From Methylocella tundrae (GTDB lineage: Bacteria; Pseudomonadota; Alphaproteobacteria; Rhizobiales; Beijerinckiaceae), in NCBI RefSeq assembly GCF_038024855.1, contig NZ_CP139089.1, forward strand, positions 3,320,501 to 3,384,500: 64,000 nt of DNA, written 5' to 3'. The notes beneath the pieces were generated by a model, which did no database searches, was not told the origin of the DNA, and worked only from the letters and a program-made list of their open reading frames with translations. Numbering within the stretch: the stretch's first letter is position 1; every line of letters starts with the position of its first letter. A program made the translations under genes and the position numbers. Shown here piece after piece: positions 7,268 to 17,509 of the stretch.

Positions 7268-8958
7268 GATTTCCGCCGAGAATTGGCTCTGACTCATATT
7301 TGCTGCGGTTCGCCGGGACGCTCTTGCTGATTCGTCGGAGGAGCTGTGAATGGGTCAGCAATTTCAACGCGCCAGCCTGGCGCCAGATGGCTTTGCAGTT
7401 GATGGTGTCACGGTGGAAGGCGCCCGGGTCCAGATCCGGTTGCGGTCCCTTCGGCCGTTTGGTCATTGTCCAGATTGCGGTCGAAGAAGCGGCCGGATTC
7501 AGAGTCGGTATTTGCGCCGCCCCGCCGACCTTCCCCTTGGCGGCCGCCAAGTCGAACTGATGGTTATTGCGCGACGGTTCTGGTGCGACGCGGTTTTGTG
7601 CGGTCGGCGCATCTTTTGCGAACGATTTGAGACTGGCGTCCTTTCCCCATACGGCCGGCGCACCGGAAGGCTTGAGACTATCGTCCATCATCTCGGTCTG
7701 GCCTTGGGTGGCAGACCTGCGGCGGCTTTCGCCCTTCGCTTGATGATGCCCGTCAGCAACGACACGCTTCTGCGTGTCGTGCGTCGCCGCAGCACCCAGA
7801 CCGATGGCGCCGAGCTTACGGTCATCGGCATTGACGACTTCGCGTTTCGTCGAGGACAGACCTATGGAACGATCGTCTGCGATCTTGAGCGCCGTCGCCC
7901 CGTGATCTTGTTGCCAGATCGGGCGCTGGACACCTCTCGGGCGTGGCTGGCTGAGCGGCCTTCAATACTTACGGTCGCCCGGGACCGGGGCGGCGGTTAC
8001 GGCGAGGCCATCGCCAAAGCCCTGCCGCACGCTGAACAAGTCGCGGATCGTTGGCATCTCCTGGAGAACTCGAGCCGGGCCTTTCTCGATGCGGTTGGCA
8101 AATCCATGCGGCAGATCAGAAAGGCCATCGGCAGCAGCGTCATAGATCCCAAGCTTCTCACCTGTGCTGAGCGCCTCCAGTACCAGGGATATCTGCGTCG
8201 GCAGGAGACAAATGAGGCCATTCTGAAAATGTCGAAGCAAGGCGCCCCAATCAGGCAAATCGTGAGGGAGACGGGACACAGCCGCAAGCTTGTTCGCGAC
8301 GTCCTGCGCGGCCAGCGGACGGATGTCTTCCGGACAAAGCCCAGTTCGCTGGATAGCTGGTCGCCCTGGCTGAATGAGCGCTGGGAGAAAGGGGAGCGCA
8401 ATGCGCTGGCGCTTTGGCGCGAAATGCGTGTGGCGGGCTTTTCCGGGCGAAGCGGCGTGGTGTCACAATGGGCGCAACGCAGACGCCTTGCGGAAAAGGC
8501 AGGTCAAAACGCGCTGGCGCGAACGCCGTCAGCTCGGATCATCGCCCGTCTAATGACGTCGGCACGTGACGACCTGACAAAGTCTGAAGCCATTCTGGTG
8601 GCGGCCATTGAAGGAAATGTCCAGGATCTGGTTGTTGCTCGCGAGGCCATCATGGAGTTCCAATCCATGATCCGATCAAAGGCGGCCGCCAAGCTGGACG
8701 CGTGGCTCGAAGCTGGGAAGGGAACCCTTGTCGGATCTTTCGCCAATGGTGTCGAGAAAGATCTGGCCGCCGTCCGAAATGCGATCATCTCGCCCTGGTC
8801 CAATGGACAGACGGAGGGGCAGATCACTCGTCTGAAACTCATCAAACGCCAGATGTACGGGCGCGCCAAAATCGATCTGCTTCAGGCGCGACTGATCGGC
8901 GCGGGGTAGCTGATCGCCTTCAGCAAAAATGCGTCAGAGCCAGTTCTCAGTGGAAATC
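7268..8958 (+). mobile_element. ISL3-family insertion sequence
   Basis: Terminal inverted repeats of about 38 bp flank the transposase gene. The left repeat begins near 7268 and contains GGCTCTGACTCATATTTGCTG in the top strand (first 20 shown as GGCTCTGACTCATATTTGCT). The right repeat (8921-8958) carries the complement with four or five mismatches. No clear 8-bp target duplication is visible in the flanks (gacctgtc against aacacttt), so one side may have been rearranged after insertion. Confidence 0.75.
7350..8909 (+). CDS. ISL3-family transposase
   Basis: A 519-residue transposase that looks complete. The N-terminal zinc-binding motif is CPDCGRRSGR near residue 40. The DDE domain shows TVIGIDDFAFRRGQTYGTIV near 160, ARDRGGGYGEAI near 215, VADRWHLLEN, and the C-terminal WSNGQTEGQITRLKLIKRQM, where the last Glu belongs to the catalytic triad. 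It carries out DNA transposition of the surrounding element. Insertion separated a small island gene from its 5' end. Confidence 0.93.
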   Translation: MGQQFQRASLAPDGFAVDGVTVEGARVQIRLRSLRPFGHCPDCGRRSGRIQSRYLRRPADLPLGGRQVELMVIARRFWCDAVLCGRRIFCERFETGVLSPYGRRTGRLETIVHHLGLALGGRPAAAFALRLMMPVSNDTLLRVVRRRSTQTDGAELTVIGIDDFAFRRGQTYGTIVCDLERRRPVILLPDRALDTSRAWLAERPSILTVARDRGGGYGEAIAKALPHAEQVADRWHLLENSSRAFLDAVGKSMRQIRKAIGSSVIDPKLLTCAERLQYQGYLRRQETNEAILKMSKQGAPIRQIVRETGHSRKLVRDVLRGQRTDVFRTKPSSLDSWSPWLNERWEKGERNALALWREMRVAGFSGRSGVVSQWAQRRRLAEKAGQNALARTPSARIIARLMTSARDDLTKSEAILVAAIEGNVQDLVVAREAIMEFQSMIRSKAAAKLDAWLEAGKGTLVGSFANGVEKDLAAVRNAIISPWSNGQTEGQITRLKLIKRQMYGRAKIDLLQARLIGAG

Positions 8959-9300
8959 AACACTTTCGGCCGCAAAGGCTTGCGTCGCGCCAAAAATGCG
9001 CCACGCGTCAGCATAAACTGAGAAAATTATTTTCGATATTTGGCGCGAGGATGGCTCCGGGGCGGCTCGGGACTATCCGTTTACTGAATGGCCCGTGGCG
9101 TCAACCGCGCCATCGAGGGCATGGCGGAGCTTCTGGCGGGACTGTCGCGTTGGCCCCCGTCGCATTATGGGCTCCGCAACGGCATAGCCATATTCTGATA
9201 GACGCCTGAATTTCATGGAAGATTGAGCCAAGCGGCGCGACTACTCTCGATGCCGTCACATCGGTGTGGCGGACCAAAAAAGAGCAATCGGGGTAGGAAA
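8959..9300. other. Gap with a short reading-frame relic
   Basis: Between the ISL3 right repeat and the esterase there is no complete gene. A plus-strand frame from ATG near 9088 reads MARGVNRAIEGMAELLAG and stops near 9199; no homologue is recognised. The last 15 bp carry the esterase ribosome site. Confidence 0.4.
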
Positions 9301-11034
9301 ATGTCTAAGCTTTCAAAGCTGTGGCGGCGCCTGCGCTCACGCGCAGATACGTTACGCGCCTCAGGAGCGGGTTTCGCACTGAGCCTGCTTTTCGCGACCA
9401 GCGCCGCCTTGACGCCGCTTCAGGCGGACGCTGCAGGCAAACTTCGCGTCGAAACGAAGGAAGGCCCTGTCAAGGGCTTCCTCAACAATGGCGTCGCCGA
9501 ATTTCTCGGCATTCCCTACGCGGCTCCACCGATCGGCAACCTGCGCTGGAGGCCGCCGCAGAAGCATGAGCGCTGGACCAACGTGCTGCATGCGACCGCC
9601 TATGGCCCAAGCTGCGCGCAGATCTATGAACTCGGCCTCTTTGCGGGCCCCGCGAACAACAACGAAGACTGTCTCTATATCAATGTATTCACACCCGACG
9701 TTGATCCCGCGGGCAAAGAAAAGCTGCCCGTCATGTTCTGGAGTTATGGCGGCGCAGCCGTCGATGGCGAGAGCAATGATTATGATGGGAGCAAGCTCGC
9801 CCGTGACGGCCATACGGTCGTCGTTACCTTCAACTATCGCCAGAACCTCTTTGGCTTCCTGGCGCATCCCGCCCTGGATCACGAGGGTCATTTGTTCGCC
9901 AATTATGGCATCCTGGACAACCAGTTTGCTCTTAAGTGGGTGAAGCGAAACATCGAAAAGTTTGGCGGCGATCCGAATAATGTCACGGTCTTTGGCCAAT
10001 CTGCTGGGGCGAGAAACACAGGTTCCGAGGTATTGTCGCCGCTCGCCAAGGGTTTGTTCAACCGCGCGATCTTCGAAAGCGGCGCTATACCCATTGAAAC
10101 GCCCTTAAGCATTGCTGAAGCGAAGGGGACAGCTTTTGCTGTCGCCGCGGGATGTGGCTCTTTATCGGATGCGGCTACCGCCAAATGTCTGCGTAGTCTG
10201 AGCGCGGCGCGGGTCGAGTCCTTTGCGGGAACAACGACAAGCTCCAACGGCGCTTATCTGGCGGGTTTGATCACGGACGGCCAAATCCTGCCGCTCCCGG
10301 CGATTGACCAGTATCTGAGCGGCAACTTCAATCATGTTCCCATCATCAACGGGAATGCGGAAAACGAGGGCAATTTCTTCATCGTCCTGACGGAGTATTT
10401 CGAGTCGCCGCGCGCGCCGCTCACGGAAGCTCAATTTGTGGCGTATGTGAACAGTGTGTACAGCGGCAACGCTGGGCCTGGCGGGTCGCCGCCGGCATAT
10501 CCGCCGGGGACTGTCGCGGCGGTTTTGGCCCAGTATCCACTCAGCGCCTATCCGAGTCCGCAATTGCAATGGGGCGCGTTAGAAACGGATGCTAATTATT
10601 CTTGCATCTCTCGCCACATGGATCAAATCCTGGCTAGCCAAGTGCCTCTCTATACCTATGAATTCCGAGATCAAACTGCGCCCTTCTACTACCCTCCCAT
10701 GCCCGGGTTCGCATCCTTGGCGTATCACACGAGCGACATCCAATATTATTGGCCGCTCTATCACGGCGGACAAGGGACGCCACACCCGCTCAACAGCAAG
10801 CAGGAGGAGCTCTCGGATCAGCTCGTGACCGCTTGGACGAATTTCGCATGGACAGGCAATCCGAATGGGCAAGGGAATAAACCCTGGCCGCGTTATAAAG
10901 CGCCCAATGGTCTCTTCCTGGCTGAAGACATCAAGCCGGCTGGGTTGTCGACATTTACGGCCGATCAATTCAGCGCCGAACATCACTGTGATTTCTGGGA
11001 CAAACTGCTGGTGTACAAGTCCACCACACCCTGA
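9301..11034 (+). CDS. Secreted type-B carboxylesterase
   Basis: A 577-residue alpha/beta hydrolase of the carboxylesterase/lipase type-B family, which hydrolyses carboxylic esters. ATG at 9301 follows GGGGTAGGAAA; an earlier ATG-like frame from 9223 is less likely because the signal peptide (LSLLFATSAALTPLQADA) would be buried. The family motif EDCLYINVFTP is at ~125, the nucleophile Ser sits in FGQSAGARN at ~232 (GQSAG rather than the usual GESAG), and a HTSDIQYYW segment matches the region of the catalytic His. Export to the periplasm or outside is predicted. It stands alone between insertion sequences, so it was probably gained with mobile DNA. Confidence 0.88.
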   Translation: MSKLSKLWRRLRSRADTLRASGAGFALSLLFATSAALTPLQADAAGKLRVETKEGPVKGFLNNGVAEFLGIPYAAPPIGNLRWRPPQKHERWTNVLHATAYGPSCAQIYELGLFAGPANNNEDCLYINVFTPDVDPAGKEKLPVMFWSYGGAAVDGESNDYDGSKLARDGHTVVVTFNYRQNLFGFLAHPALDHEGHLFANYGILDNQFALKWVKRNIEKFGGDPNNVTVFGQSAGARNTGSEVLSPLAKGLFNRAIFESGAIPIETPLSIAEAKGTAFAVAAGCGSLSDAATAKCLRSLSAARVESFAGTTTSSNGAYLAGLITDGQILPLPAIDQYLSGNFNHVPIINGNAENEGNFFIVLTEYFESPRAPLTEAQFVAYVNSVYSGNAGPGGSPPAYPPGTVAAVLAQYPLSAYPSPQLQWGALETDANYSCISRHMDQILASQVPLYTYEFRDQTAPFYYPPMPGFASLAYHTSDIQYYWPLYHGGQGTPHPLNSKQEELSDQLVTAWTNFAWTGNPNGQGNKPWPRYKAPNGLFLAEDIKPAGLSTFTADQFSAEHHCDFWDKLLVYKSTTP

Positions 11035-11442
11035 CATGGAAGCGTCACCCATGCGCGAAAGCGGTTGATGGCCGCTAGGCCTTCAACCGTGGGAACCACT
11101 GCGGCGAGCAGCGCAACCCGGATTGCTCATCCCAAGTTCCAACGTCGCTCAATTTTCCAAATGTCAGCTTGATCTCGATCCGGAGCGCCTCATATTCATC
11201 GACGAAACCTGGGCGTCGACAAACATGGCGCGCCTGCGCGGACGGGCTTTGAAGGGCGAGCGCCTGCGCGCCGCCATCCCGCATGGCCACTGGAAAACCA
11301 CGACCTTCGTGGCGGGTTGCGGCTTTCCGGCATGGCGGCGCCGATGGTCCTCGACGGGCCGATCAACCGCGATGCCTTCCTGGCCTATGTCGATCAGATC
11401 CTCGTTCCAGAACTCAACCTGGGCGACGTCGTGATCATGGAC

Positions 11443-12805
11443 ATGTATGGACGCCCCCGTTGGCGCAAGAGGAATCTTCAGGCTTGGCGCGGCGCGTAGT
11501 CGGGTGCTGACATGTATCCGGCCTCTGATGCGGCCATCACATGCCGCCGGCCCGTATGGGAGTTCGCGGATCGGATCCATTACAATCTGGCGCGCTCCTG
11601 GGCGCTTATCCATGAACTGGTTTTTCCGATCCCGTCTCATCGACCGTCGCGCCATACCCTCCGTTCGACCTTCCTACGCCTTCGACAACCTCGCGATCTG
11701 TCCGCTATGCGGCCATGATCGGAGCTCTGTATATTCCACCTTTTGCAAGCAGGGCCCAAGCCGTGCGTGCAATTTTGTTGGCGAGCGCCACTCGTACCAG
11801 CATCGGCGGCTTGCGGTAGAGTATCCGGTCAAGCCACGATCCAGCTGGCGCCCCTCTGCGCACACTCCAAGAAGCAACTGCGCTTGCCCCGATGATCAGT
11901 AAACGCCGCAGTGTTCGCTCGCCCATCCTTGACGTCCGGCCAAGGCGTTCCTTGCCACCGGTCGATCGCTGAAGAGGCGTCAAACCAAGCCAGGCCGCAA
12001 AATCACGCCCTCGCTTGAAGGTTGCAGCTGACGGCGCGAGAGCCGTCAACGCTGTCGCCGTTAAAACGCCAACACCAGGGATGGTCATCAAGCGCTGCAC
12101 GACCTCATCCTCCTTCGCCCGACGTGCGATCTCCTTGTCGAGTTTCGTGATCCGTTCATCAAGAGAACGCAGTTGCTCAACCAAAAAGGCGAGAATCATG
12201 CGAGCCGCCTCTGGCAGACCTGACACAGGATCCTCCACGATCGCAATGAGTTTGGAAACATGCTGGGGACCCTTCGCGATGATCATACCGAACTCAGTCA
12301 GATGACCACGCAAGGCGTTGATCGTTTGTGTCCGTTGGCGGACGAGCAGATCGCGTGTACGGAATACGATGGCCGCAGCCTGCGCCCCCTCGCTCTTGAC
12401 GGCGACAAACCTCATGGTGGGACGTTGAGCGGCTTCGGAGATCGCCTCGGCATCTGACACGTCATTCTTCTGCCGCTTCACGAACGGCTTCACATATCCA
12501 GGTGCGATCAGTTTGACCAAGTGGCCGAGCTTGCCAATCTCGCGGCCCCAATAATGACTGCCAGAGCAGGCTTCCATAGCGACTGTGCAGGGAGGGAGAG
12601 CTTCAAAGAAAGGCAAAACCTGGCTGCGGCGCAATTTTTTCCGAAAGACCACGGCGCCCTCCTTGTCGGCCCCGTGCGCCTGGAAGACATGCTTGGCGAG
12701 ATCAAGTCCAACTGTGCTAACATTTTCCATGGACGCCTCCTTTCGAGTGGCCTGACACACTGCCACTCTGGCACAAGATGCCGTCGAGGGGGCGTCCACC
12801 CCATC
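11443..12805 (-). mobile_element. IS110/IS1111-type insertion sequence inside the IS630 relic
   Basis: The IS630 coding sequence is interrupted after ATCATGGAC (11442) and resumes at AATCTGG (12806), which places the ends within a few bases. Both ends carry the short inverted motif TGGACGCCCCC a few bases in from the termini, as expected for subterminal repeats of IS1111-type elements. About 1.36 kb. Confidence 0.7.
11705..12730 (-). CDS. IS110-family transposase
   Basis: A 341-residue DEDD transposase. The N-terminal RuvC-like domain begins [17 protein letters not shown] with the first catalytic Asp, continues with [17 protein letters not shown] (Glu) and [13 protein letters not shown] (Asp pair). 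The C-terminal transposase domain (IS116/IS110/IS902 type) carries [16 protein letters not shown] and [17 protein letters not shown]. The start at 12730 follows AGGAGG; an upstream in-frame extension lacks homology. It looks intact and able to move the element. Confidence 0.93.
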   Translation of the reverse strand: MENVSTVGLDLAKHVFQAHGADKEGAVVFRKKLRRSQVLPFFEALPPCTVAMEACSGSHYWGREIGKLGHLVKLIAPGYVKPFVKRQKNDVSDAEAISEAAQRPTMRFVAVKSEGAQAAAIVFRTRDLLVRQRTQTINALRGHLTEFGMIIAKGPQHVSKLIAIVEDPVSGLPEAARMILAFLVEQLRSLDERITKLDKEIARRAKEDEVVQRLMTIPGVGVLTATALTALAPSAATFKRGRDFAAWLGLTPLQRSTGGKERLGRTSRMGERTLRRLLIIGASAVASWSVRRGAPAGSWLDRILYRKPPMLVRVALANKIARTAWALLAKGGIYRAPIMAA

Positions 12806-13137
12806 AATCTGGCGGCCACAGGGGGCCAGCCATACGCGCCGCGATCGAGGCGGCCGGGGCGCCTGCTCTTCCTGCCACCCTACAGTCCGGACCTCAATCC
12901 GATCGAGAACGCCTTTTCCAAGCTCAAAGCGCATCTGCGAGTGGCGGCCGAGCGAACCGGTGGTGGTCTTTGGAGCAGGATCGGAACGTCCTCGATCTCT
13001 TCATGCGGCAAGATTGCGCAAACTTCTTCGCCGCTGCAGGATATGATCCGGATTAATGCGAATCCGTTCTAGATTAATCGACGCCATTTAACTTTGGCCC
13101 TCAGCAGGAATGCGTCAGACCCACTATTGGAAGCGAT

Positions 13138-13605
13138 TTGACAATTCAGGACTTTGAAGCCGAATGTGCTAACCAGGCTAGGATGGGCTTAAGGTCCTTG
13201 ATCGATCGGAAATATCGAATGAACCGGGTCGCGATTGGTCAGGGCGGCGTGGCGCGGCTGGCATTGTGCGTCTTGGCGCTGTACGTCGCGGATAGATGGT
13301 TCGATATACCGCCCGTTTTCTCGATTCCTGCAGCGTTCCTCGGCGCGCTGGTTTATGGCTACTTTGCGCACGAGCGATCGACGCGGCGAAGGGCTGACTT
13401 GATGGCTGCGGCGACGGCCGCTTGGGACGACGTGGAAGCCGCGGCTCTCGATTTGCGGGAGGCTGAGGGCGAAGGCGCTCCGGCAGCAATCATAGCCGAG
13501 TGCGAGGAAGCTTACGCCGCGGCGTTGGATCGATCCGCGATCGTCGCCAAGCGCCTCGGCGAATATCACTCACTTCACGGCGCTGGCGAACCCAAGACCC
13601 GATAA
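13138..13605 (+). CDS. Hypothetical small membrane protein
   Basis: Up to 155 residues from a TTG at 13138; ATG starts at 13183 or 13219 are equally possible, because the ribosome sites are all weak. Two hydrophobic stretches (VARLALCVLALYVADRWF and VFSIPAAFLGALVYGYF) predict two membrane passes. They are followed by an Ala/Glu-rich helical tail, probably cytoplasmic and possibly coiled. No family is recognised. It lies between the IS630 relic and the tRNA-Val attachment fragment. Confidence 0.45.
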   Translation: MTIQDFEAECANQARMGLRSLIDRKYRMNRVAIGQGGVARLALCVLALYVADRWFDIPPVFSIPAAFLGALVYGYFAHERSTRRRADLMAAATAAWDDVEAAALDLREAEGEGAPAAIIAECEEAYAAALDRSAIVAKRLGEYHSLHGAGEPKTR

Positions 13606-13728
13606 ACCGACGCCCGCTCGATTCCAAAAGTTTCGCGGCGATCTCCCCATGCTTCCTCCGAAAGAAAAGCTTCCGGGCGACTTCAGCATGTGCCGCAGAA
13701 ATACCGTGATTATCAACGGCTTAAATGA

Positions 13729-13775
13729 TGGGCGCGACAGGGATTGAACCTGTGACCCCTCCCGTGTGAAGGGAG
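13729..13775 (-). repeat. tRNA-Val 3' fragment: left direct repeat (att) of a tRNA-Val island
   Basis: These 47 bp are identical to 23443-23489, the 3' part of the intact tRNA-Val(CAC) gene, in the same orientation. The match ends exactly at the anticodon-arm side and at the discriminator base; the next bases differ, including the encoded CCA. The fragment cannot form a tRNA. An integrase gene, now broken, begins 220 bp to its right. Confidence 0.9.
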
Positions 13776-13994
13776 ATAAGCGCCGGTTACAGGAGGCTTA
13801 TTGCGGCATAAGGAGTATATTTTGCTCTCCCGTTAACCGTTGATTTTATTTGTTTTTCCGCATTGCACGGGATACGTTAGGATTTGCGCGGTTAGTTCGA
13901 TCGTGCTGCCTATGTGCTACCCAGAGCTCCGTTGGGTAGCACCGCTTCCGTAAAATCGGCTCTCTTGAGGGGGGCGCGGAGCCGGATGCTATCT

Positions 13995-15198
13995 ATGCCT
14001 AAGAGAAAGATCACCGACATTGTCGCAGCCGCCGCCGAGCCCAGCGAAGGCCAGCAAGAGCAAATCTATTGGGATACGGACGTTGTCGGCTTCGGGCTTC
14101 GTGTGCGGCCATCTCTAAAACCTGGATTATGGCTTATCGCCCTGCTGGCGCGGGCCGGAGCGCGAACACTAAAAAGCTCAGGCTCTCGACTTTCCCGAGC
14201 GTCAAGACCGTCGAGGCGCGCAGGCTGGCGCGCGAAATCGCTGGACGCATCGCGGCCGGCGAAGACCCGGCGGTCAACCGGACTGAGCTCAAGCGCAAGA
14301 AAACATCCAGCGTCGTCGCGCTCCTGGACCGCTACGGCGACGACCTCGCACGCCGAGGCTACGTCAACCGCGTGACAGTCATCAATGGCCTTGAGGCGCG
14401 CCTGGCCCCTTTAAAGCGCGCGATATTAAGACCGTGTCCGGCGCCGATCTGTGGGCAATTATCGAAGCGCTGCAAAAGGTCGGCAAAGAAGGCGCCGCTG
14501 AAGACTTCCGATCGCGCGCACGCGCGTTCTTTACATGGTGCGTCAAGAGCAAGGCGCTCGACGCAAATCCTCTGCTCGGCTACCGCAAAGAGCGGTCGAC
14601 GCGGGCGGACAGAATTTCGAAGCAGGAACACGGCCGCGCTCTTTCCGACGTCGAGCTCGCCAAAGTCTGGCAGGCTGCAAGCCTCGGCGCTCCGTTCGGC
14701 CGGCTCATCCGGTTTCTGATTTTGACCGGGTGTCGCCGCGGCGAAGGCGCCGGCCTGACATGGCCGATGGTTGACCGGGCCGACGGCGTCATCAATCTGC
14801 CAGCGGCTTTTGTGAAGCAGGGCCGCGGGCATTCCGTGCCTATCGCGCCGGCGCTCGCCGACCTGCTCGACGTTTGTCCAATCAGCGCCGGCTCTGATCT
14901 CGTCTTTCCGTCTGTCCGCAGCGGCGGCCTAATGTCCGGCTGGTCGGATTTGACCGGCGCCTTGTCAAAAACCGCGGGCGTCGACTTCAAGTTGCACGAC
15001 TTGCGCAGGACCTTCCGCACCGGGCTCTCGCGCTTAGGCGTGAACAGCGATTTGGCCGAACTGGCGATGGGCCATGCGAGGGTAGGCCTTGAGGCGACAT
15101 ACAATCGAGACGCCGGCCTCGCCGCGCTGCGAGTGGCCTTCGAGTTGTGGTCTGCTCACGTCGAACAGATAGTGTCAAAAAGTCTGTCCTCAGAGTAA
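13995..15198 (+). pseudogene. Tyrosine integrase with two frameshifts
   Basis: Three plus-strand frames together reconstruct a DUF4102-type integrase of about 400 residues. The first gives MPKRKITDIVAAAAEPSEG and VGFGLRVRPS. After a shift near 14120 the second continues TWIMAYRPAGAGRSANTKKL and VEARRLAREIAGRIAAGEDP. After another shift near 14420 the third carries the catalytic domain with TGCRRGEGAGLTW (Arg), HDLRRTFRTGLSRLG (HxxR), MGHARVGLEATY (His and Tyr). The catalytic domain is whole but cannot be made as one protein. It lies immediately inside the tRNA-Val fragment and was probably the recombinase that placed this island. Confidence 0.85.
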
Positions 15199-15229
15199 TT
15201 TAACGCGCGCTACGTAAGACATACACTAG

Positions 15230-16644
15230 CACTACTTTGGCGGATTAACGGATTGGTTACTTTGATTGGCAAGGCTTTGCGCTCCAATGGGAGCGCGAGT
15301 GATGGCGGATTGGAATGCGGCGCTGACGGATTGGTTGAAGCCGTTCGTTGAGAAACTTGGCCACAAGAAGCGGCGGCAGATGTGCCCTTTATATGTGGCG
15401 GGGCTGATTGGGCCGGGGGAACGCAAGAGCATCGAGCCGATGGCGGCGCGCATGGCGCCCGATCGTTACGACCGGCTGCATCATTTCATCTCGGACGGCC
15501 TGTGGGATAGCGCGCCGCTTGAGGCGGAATTGGCGAAGCAAGCGGATAGGCTCATCGGCGCGTCCGACGCCTTTCTGGTCATCGACGACACGAGCCTGCC
15601 CAAGAAGGGCGAGCATTCGGTCGGAGTCGCCCCGCAATATGCGTCCATGCTCGGAAAGAGAGCCAATTGCCAGACCCTGGTTTCCCTGACGCTGGCGCGT
15701 CAAGAAGTTCCGATCGCCGTCGGCTTGCGGCTGTTCCTGCCGGAGAGCTGGACGAGTGATCCGCTCCGCATGGCGAGAGCCGGCGTTCCCGAAGCATCTC
15801 AAAGGCCACTCACCAAGCCGGAGATCGCGCTTCAAGAGATCGACCGGCTGACGGCTCAAGGCGTCCGCTTTGGCGCCGTTCTCGCCGACGCTGGCTACGG
15901 CCTGTCCGCCGCCTTCCGCCAGGGGCTCAGCGCGCGCGGGCTTGTTTGGGCCGTGGGCGTTCCCAAACATCAAAAGGTCTATCCCGCCGGCGTTTCCTTG
16001 ATCTTCCCTGTGGCGGGGCGCGGCCGGCCGCGCAAGAACCAGATCCCCGATCAGCTCTCGGTCGCGGCCGAGACGATGTTGGTCGAGGCCAAATGGAGGA
16101 AAGTCAGTTGGCGGCGTGGCGTCAAAGGTCCCCTGAGCGCCCGCTTCGCCGCCCTGCGCATTCGCATCGCGGACGGGGCGCCTCAGCGCATCCTTGACAA
16201 GGGCCAACAGCACATGCCGGGCGAGGAGGCGTGGTTGGTCGGCGAATGGCGCTCATCCGGCGAGCGCAAATATTATCTCGCCAATCTGCCGGCCAAGGTC
16301 AGTCTCAAGAGGCTCGCCGCCGCAATCAAAGCGCGCTGGGTCTGCGAGCAGGGGCATCAGCAGATGAAAGAGGAACTCGGCCTCGATCATTTCGAAGGAC
16401 GATCATGGCGGGGGCTGCACCGGCACGCGCTCATGACCATGATCGCCTACGCCTTCCTTCAGCATCAGCGCCTCAAGCAGGCGACGCGGGAAAAAAAGAA
16501 TCCTTCACGGGCCGCCGCAACCGACCCTCCCGGCGGTTCGACGCGCCGTCATCAAGGCGCTATCGCCAAAGCAAATCTACCACCGATGTCCCCATTGCCG
16601 AATGCGCTTCAGGCGTACTCAGAATTAATTCCGCCAAAGTAGTG
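15230..16644 (+). mobile_element. IS701-family insertion sequence
   Basis: About 1415 bp with inverted ends: CACTACTTTGGCGGA at the left and its complement at the right (ending AAAGTAGTG). CTAG directly flanks both ends (15226-15229 and 16645-16648), matching the 4-bp YTAR-type target duplication of this family. Confidence 0.85.
15302..16642 (+). CDS. IS701-family transposase
   Basis: A 446-residue DDE transposase. ATG at 15302 follows GGGAGCGCGAG and opens the conserved MADWNAALTDWLKPF. Further motifs are CPLYVAGLIGPGERKS, the first catalytic Asp region AFLVIDDTSLPKKGEHSVGV, the second in FGAVLADAGYG, and the Glu region CEQGHQQMKEELGLDHFEGR. It fills nearly the whole element and appears intact. 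It is the leftmost of three insertion sequences standing end to end inside the island. Confidence 0.93.
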   Translation: MADWNAALTDWLKPFVEKLGHKKRRQMCPLYVAGLIGPGERKSIEPMAARMAPDRYDRLHHFISDGLWDSAPLEAELAKQADRLIGASDAFLVIDDTSLPKKGEHSVGVAPQYASMLGKRANCQTLVSLTLARQEVPIAVGLRLFLPESWTSDPLRMARAGVPEASQRPLTKPEIALQEIDRLTAQGVRFGAVLADAGYGLSAAFRQGLSARGLVWAVGVPKHQKVYPAGVSLIFPVAGRGRPRKNQIPDQLSVAAETMLVEAKWRKVSWRRGVKGPLSARFAALRIRIADGAPQRILDKGQQHMPGEEAWLVGEWRSSGERKYYLANLPAKVSLKRLAAAIKARWVCEQGHQQMKEELGLDHFEGRSWRGLHRHALMTMIAYAFLQHQRLKQATREKKNPSRAAATDPPGGSTRRHQGAIAKANLPPMSPLPNALQAYSELIPPK

Positions 16645-16647
16645 CTA

Positions 16648-17506
16648 GGCTCAGGACTCATTGATTGATCCAGAAGATGACGGTTGCGGCGATGCAGATT
16701 GCGGCGATGCAGATTGCGGAGAAGAAGGTGTGTGCGCATCGGTCGTAGCGGGTGTGGATGCGGCGCCAGTCTTTCAGCTTGCCGAACATGTTCTCGATCC
16801 TGTGGCGCTGACGGTAAAGCGTGCGGTCGTGGTTGATCGGTATTTTGCGGTTCGCCTTCGACGGGATGCAGGGGACGATACCGCGTTCGGCCAGGGCGTT
16901 GCGGAACCAGCCGGCGTCGTAGCCTCTGTCGCCGAGCATGGCCTTGGCTTTCGGCAAGGCGCCAAGCATCAGGGCCGCGCCCTTGTAATCGCTCATCTGG
17001 CCTTCGCTCAGCAGCATCACCAGTGGGCGGCCCTGGCCATCGCAGACCGCGTGAAGCTTGGAGTTCAGGCCGCCCTTGGTGCGCCCGATACGTCTGGGAA
17101 CAGCCCCTTTTTGAGCAGGCTTGCCGCCGTGCGATGGGCTTTGAGATGCGTGGCGTCGATCATAAGCCGGTCGGGCTTGCCGCCCTTGGCCGCCAGCTCG
17201 GCGAAGATCCGGTTGAACACGCCAAGCCGGCTCCAGCGGATAAAGCGGTTGTAGATCGTCTTATGCGGGCCGTAGTCCTTCGGGGCGTCGCGCCAGCGCA
17301 GTCCGTTGCGGATCACGAAGATAATCCCCGAGATCACACGCCGATCATCGACCCGCGCAACCCCATGCGACAGCGGAAAGTAAGGTTCAATACGGCGCAT
17401 CTGCGCCGGCGACAGCCAAAACAGATCACTCATCAAAGCACCTCCCGGCGCCTCCAATGAATCAATCGTTCGCTATCTCCGCAAGCAAATTAATAGGTCC
17501 TGAGCC
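16648..17506 (-). mobile_element. IS5-type insertion sequence, copy 1 (859 bp)
   Basis: Ends are GGCTCAGGAC and GTCCTGAGCC, with CTA before and TAG after, so it sits in a CTAG site that is also the right target duplication of the IS701 element. The copy at 59667-60510 is nearly identical but lacks a 15-bp tandem duplication present here near 16690-16720. Confidence 0.9.
16658..17433 (-). CDS. IS5-family transposase, two frames joined by frameshift (copy 1)
   Basis: The first frame (17433 to 17065) starts MSDLFWLSPAQMRRIEPYFP after GGAGGTGCTTTG and holds the N-terminal DUF4096-type domain and the first Asp (RLMIDATHLKAHRTA). The second frame (17020 to 16658) carries the rest of the DDE domain: AMLGDRGYDAGWFR (Asp) and RHRIENMFGKLKDWRRI (Glu). 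Such elements usually make the full transposase by frameshifting near the A-rich AAAAAGG stretch. This copy has an added five-residue repeat (CIAAI) close to the C-terminus, which may or may not harm it. Confidence 0.88.
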
Positions 17507-17509
17507 TAG

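Larger units (their letters stand above)
11100..13056 (+). pseudogene. IS630-family transposase relic, split by an IS110-type element
   Basis: The 5' part (about 11100-11442) encodes DPERLIFIDETWASTNMARL, with the first catalytic Asp, and in another frame VLDGPINRDAFLAYVDQILV and GDVVIMD, which should precede the second Asp. The 3' part (about 12806-13056) resumes with [13 protein letters not shown] and, after another frame change, [20 protein letters not shown] with the DDE motif Glu. The reading frame is broken at several points and the N-terminal DNA-binding domain is missing, so the gene is inactive. The break between the two halves is filled by the IS110-family element. Confidence 0.8.

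Noticed and set aside
8921..13120. A larger composite transposon between the ISL3 right end and a similar motif near 13100 (CAGCAGGAATGCGTCAGAC)
   Set aside because: The second motif matches only about 18 bases of the ISL3 end and no second transposase or target duplication supports it.
13729..13790. A second tRNA-Val gene
   Set aside because: Only the 3' half is present; the D-arm and 5' acceptor strand are missing.
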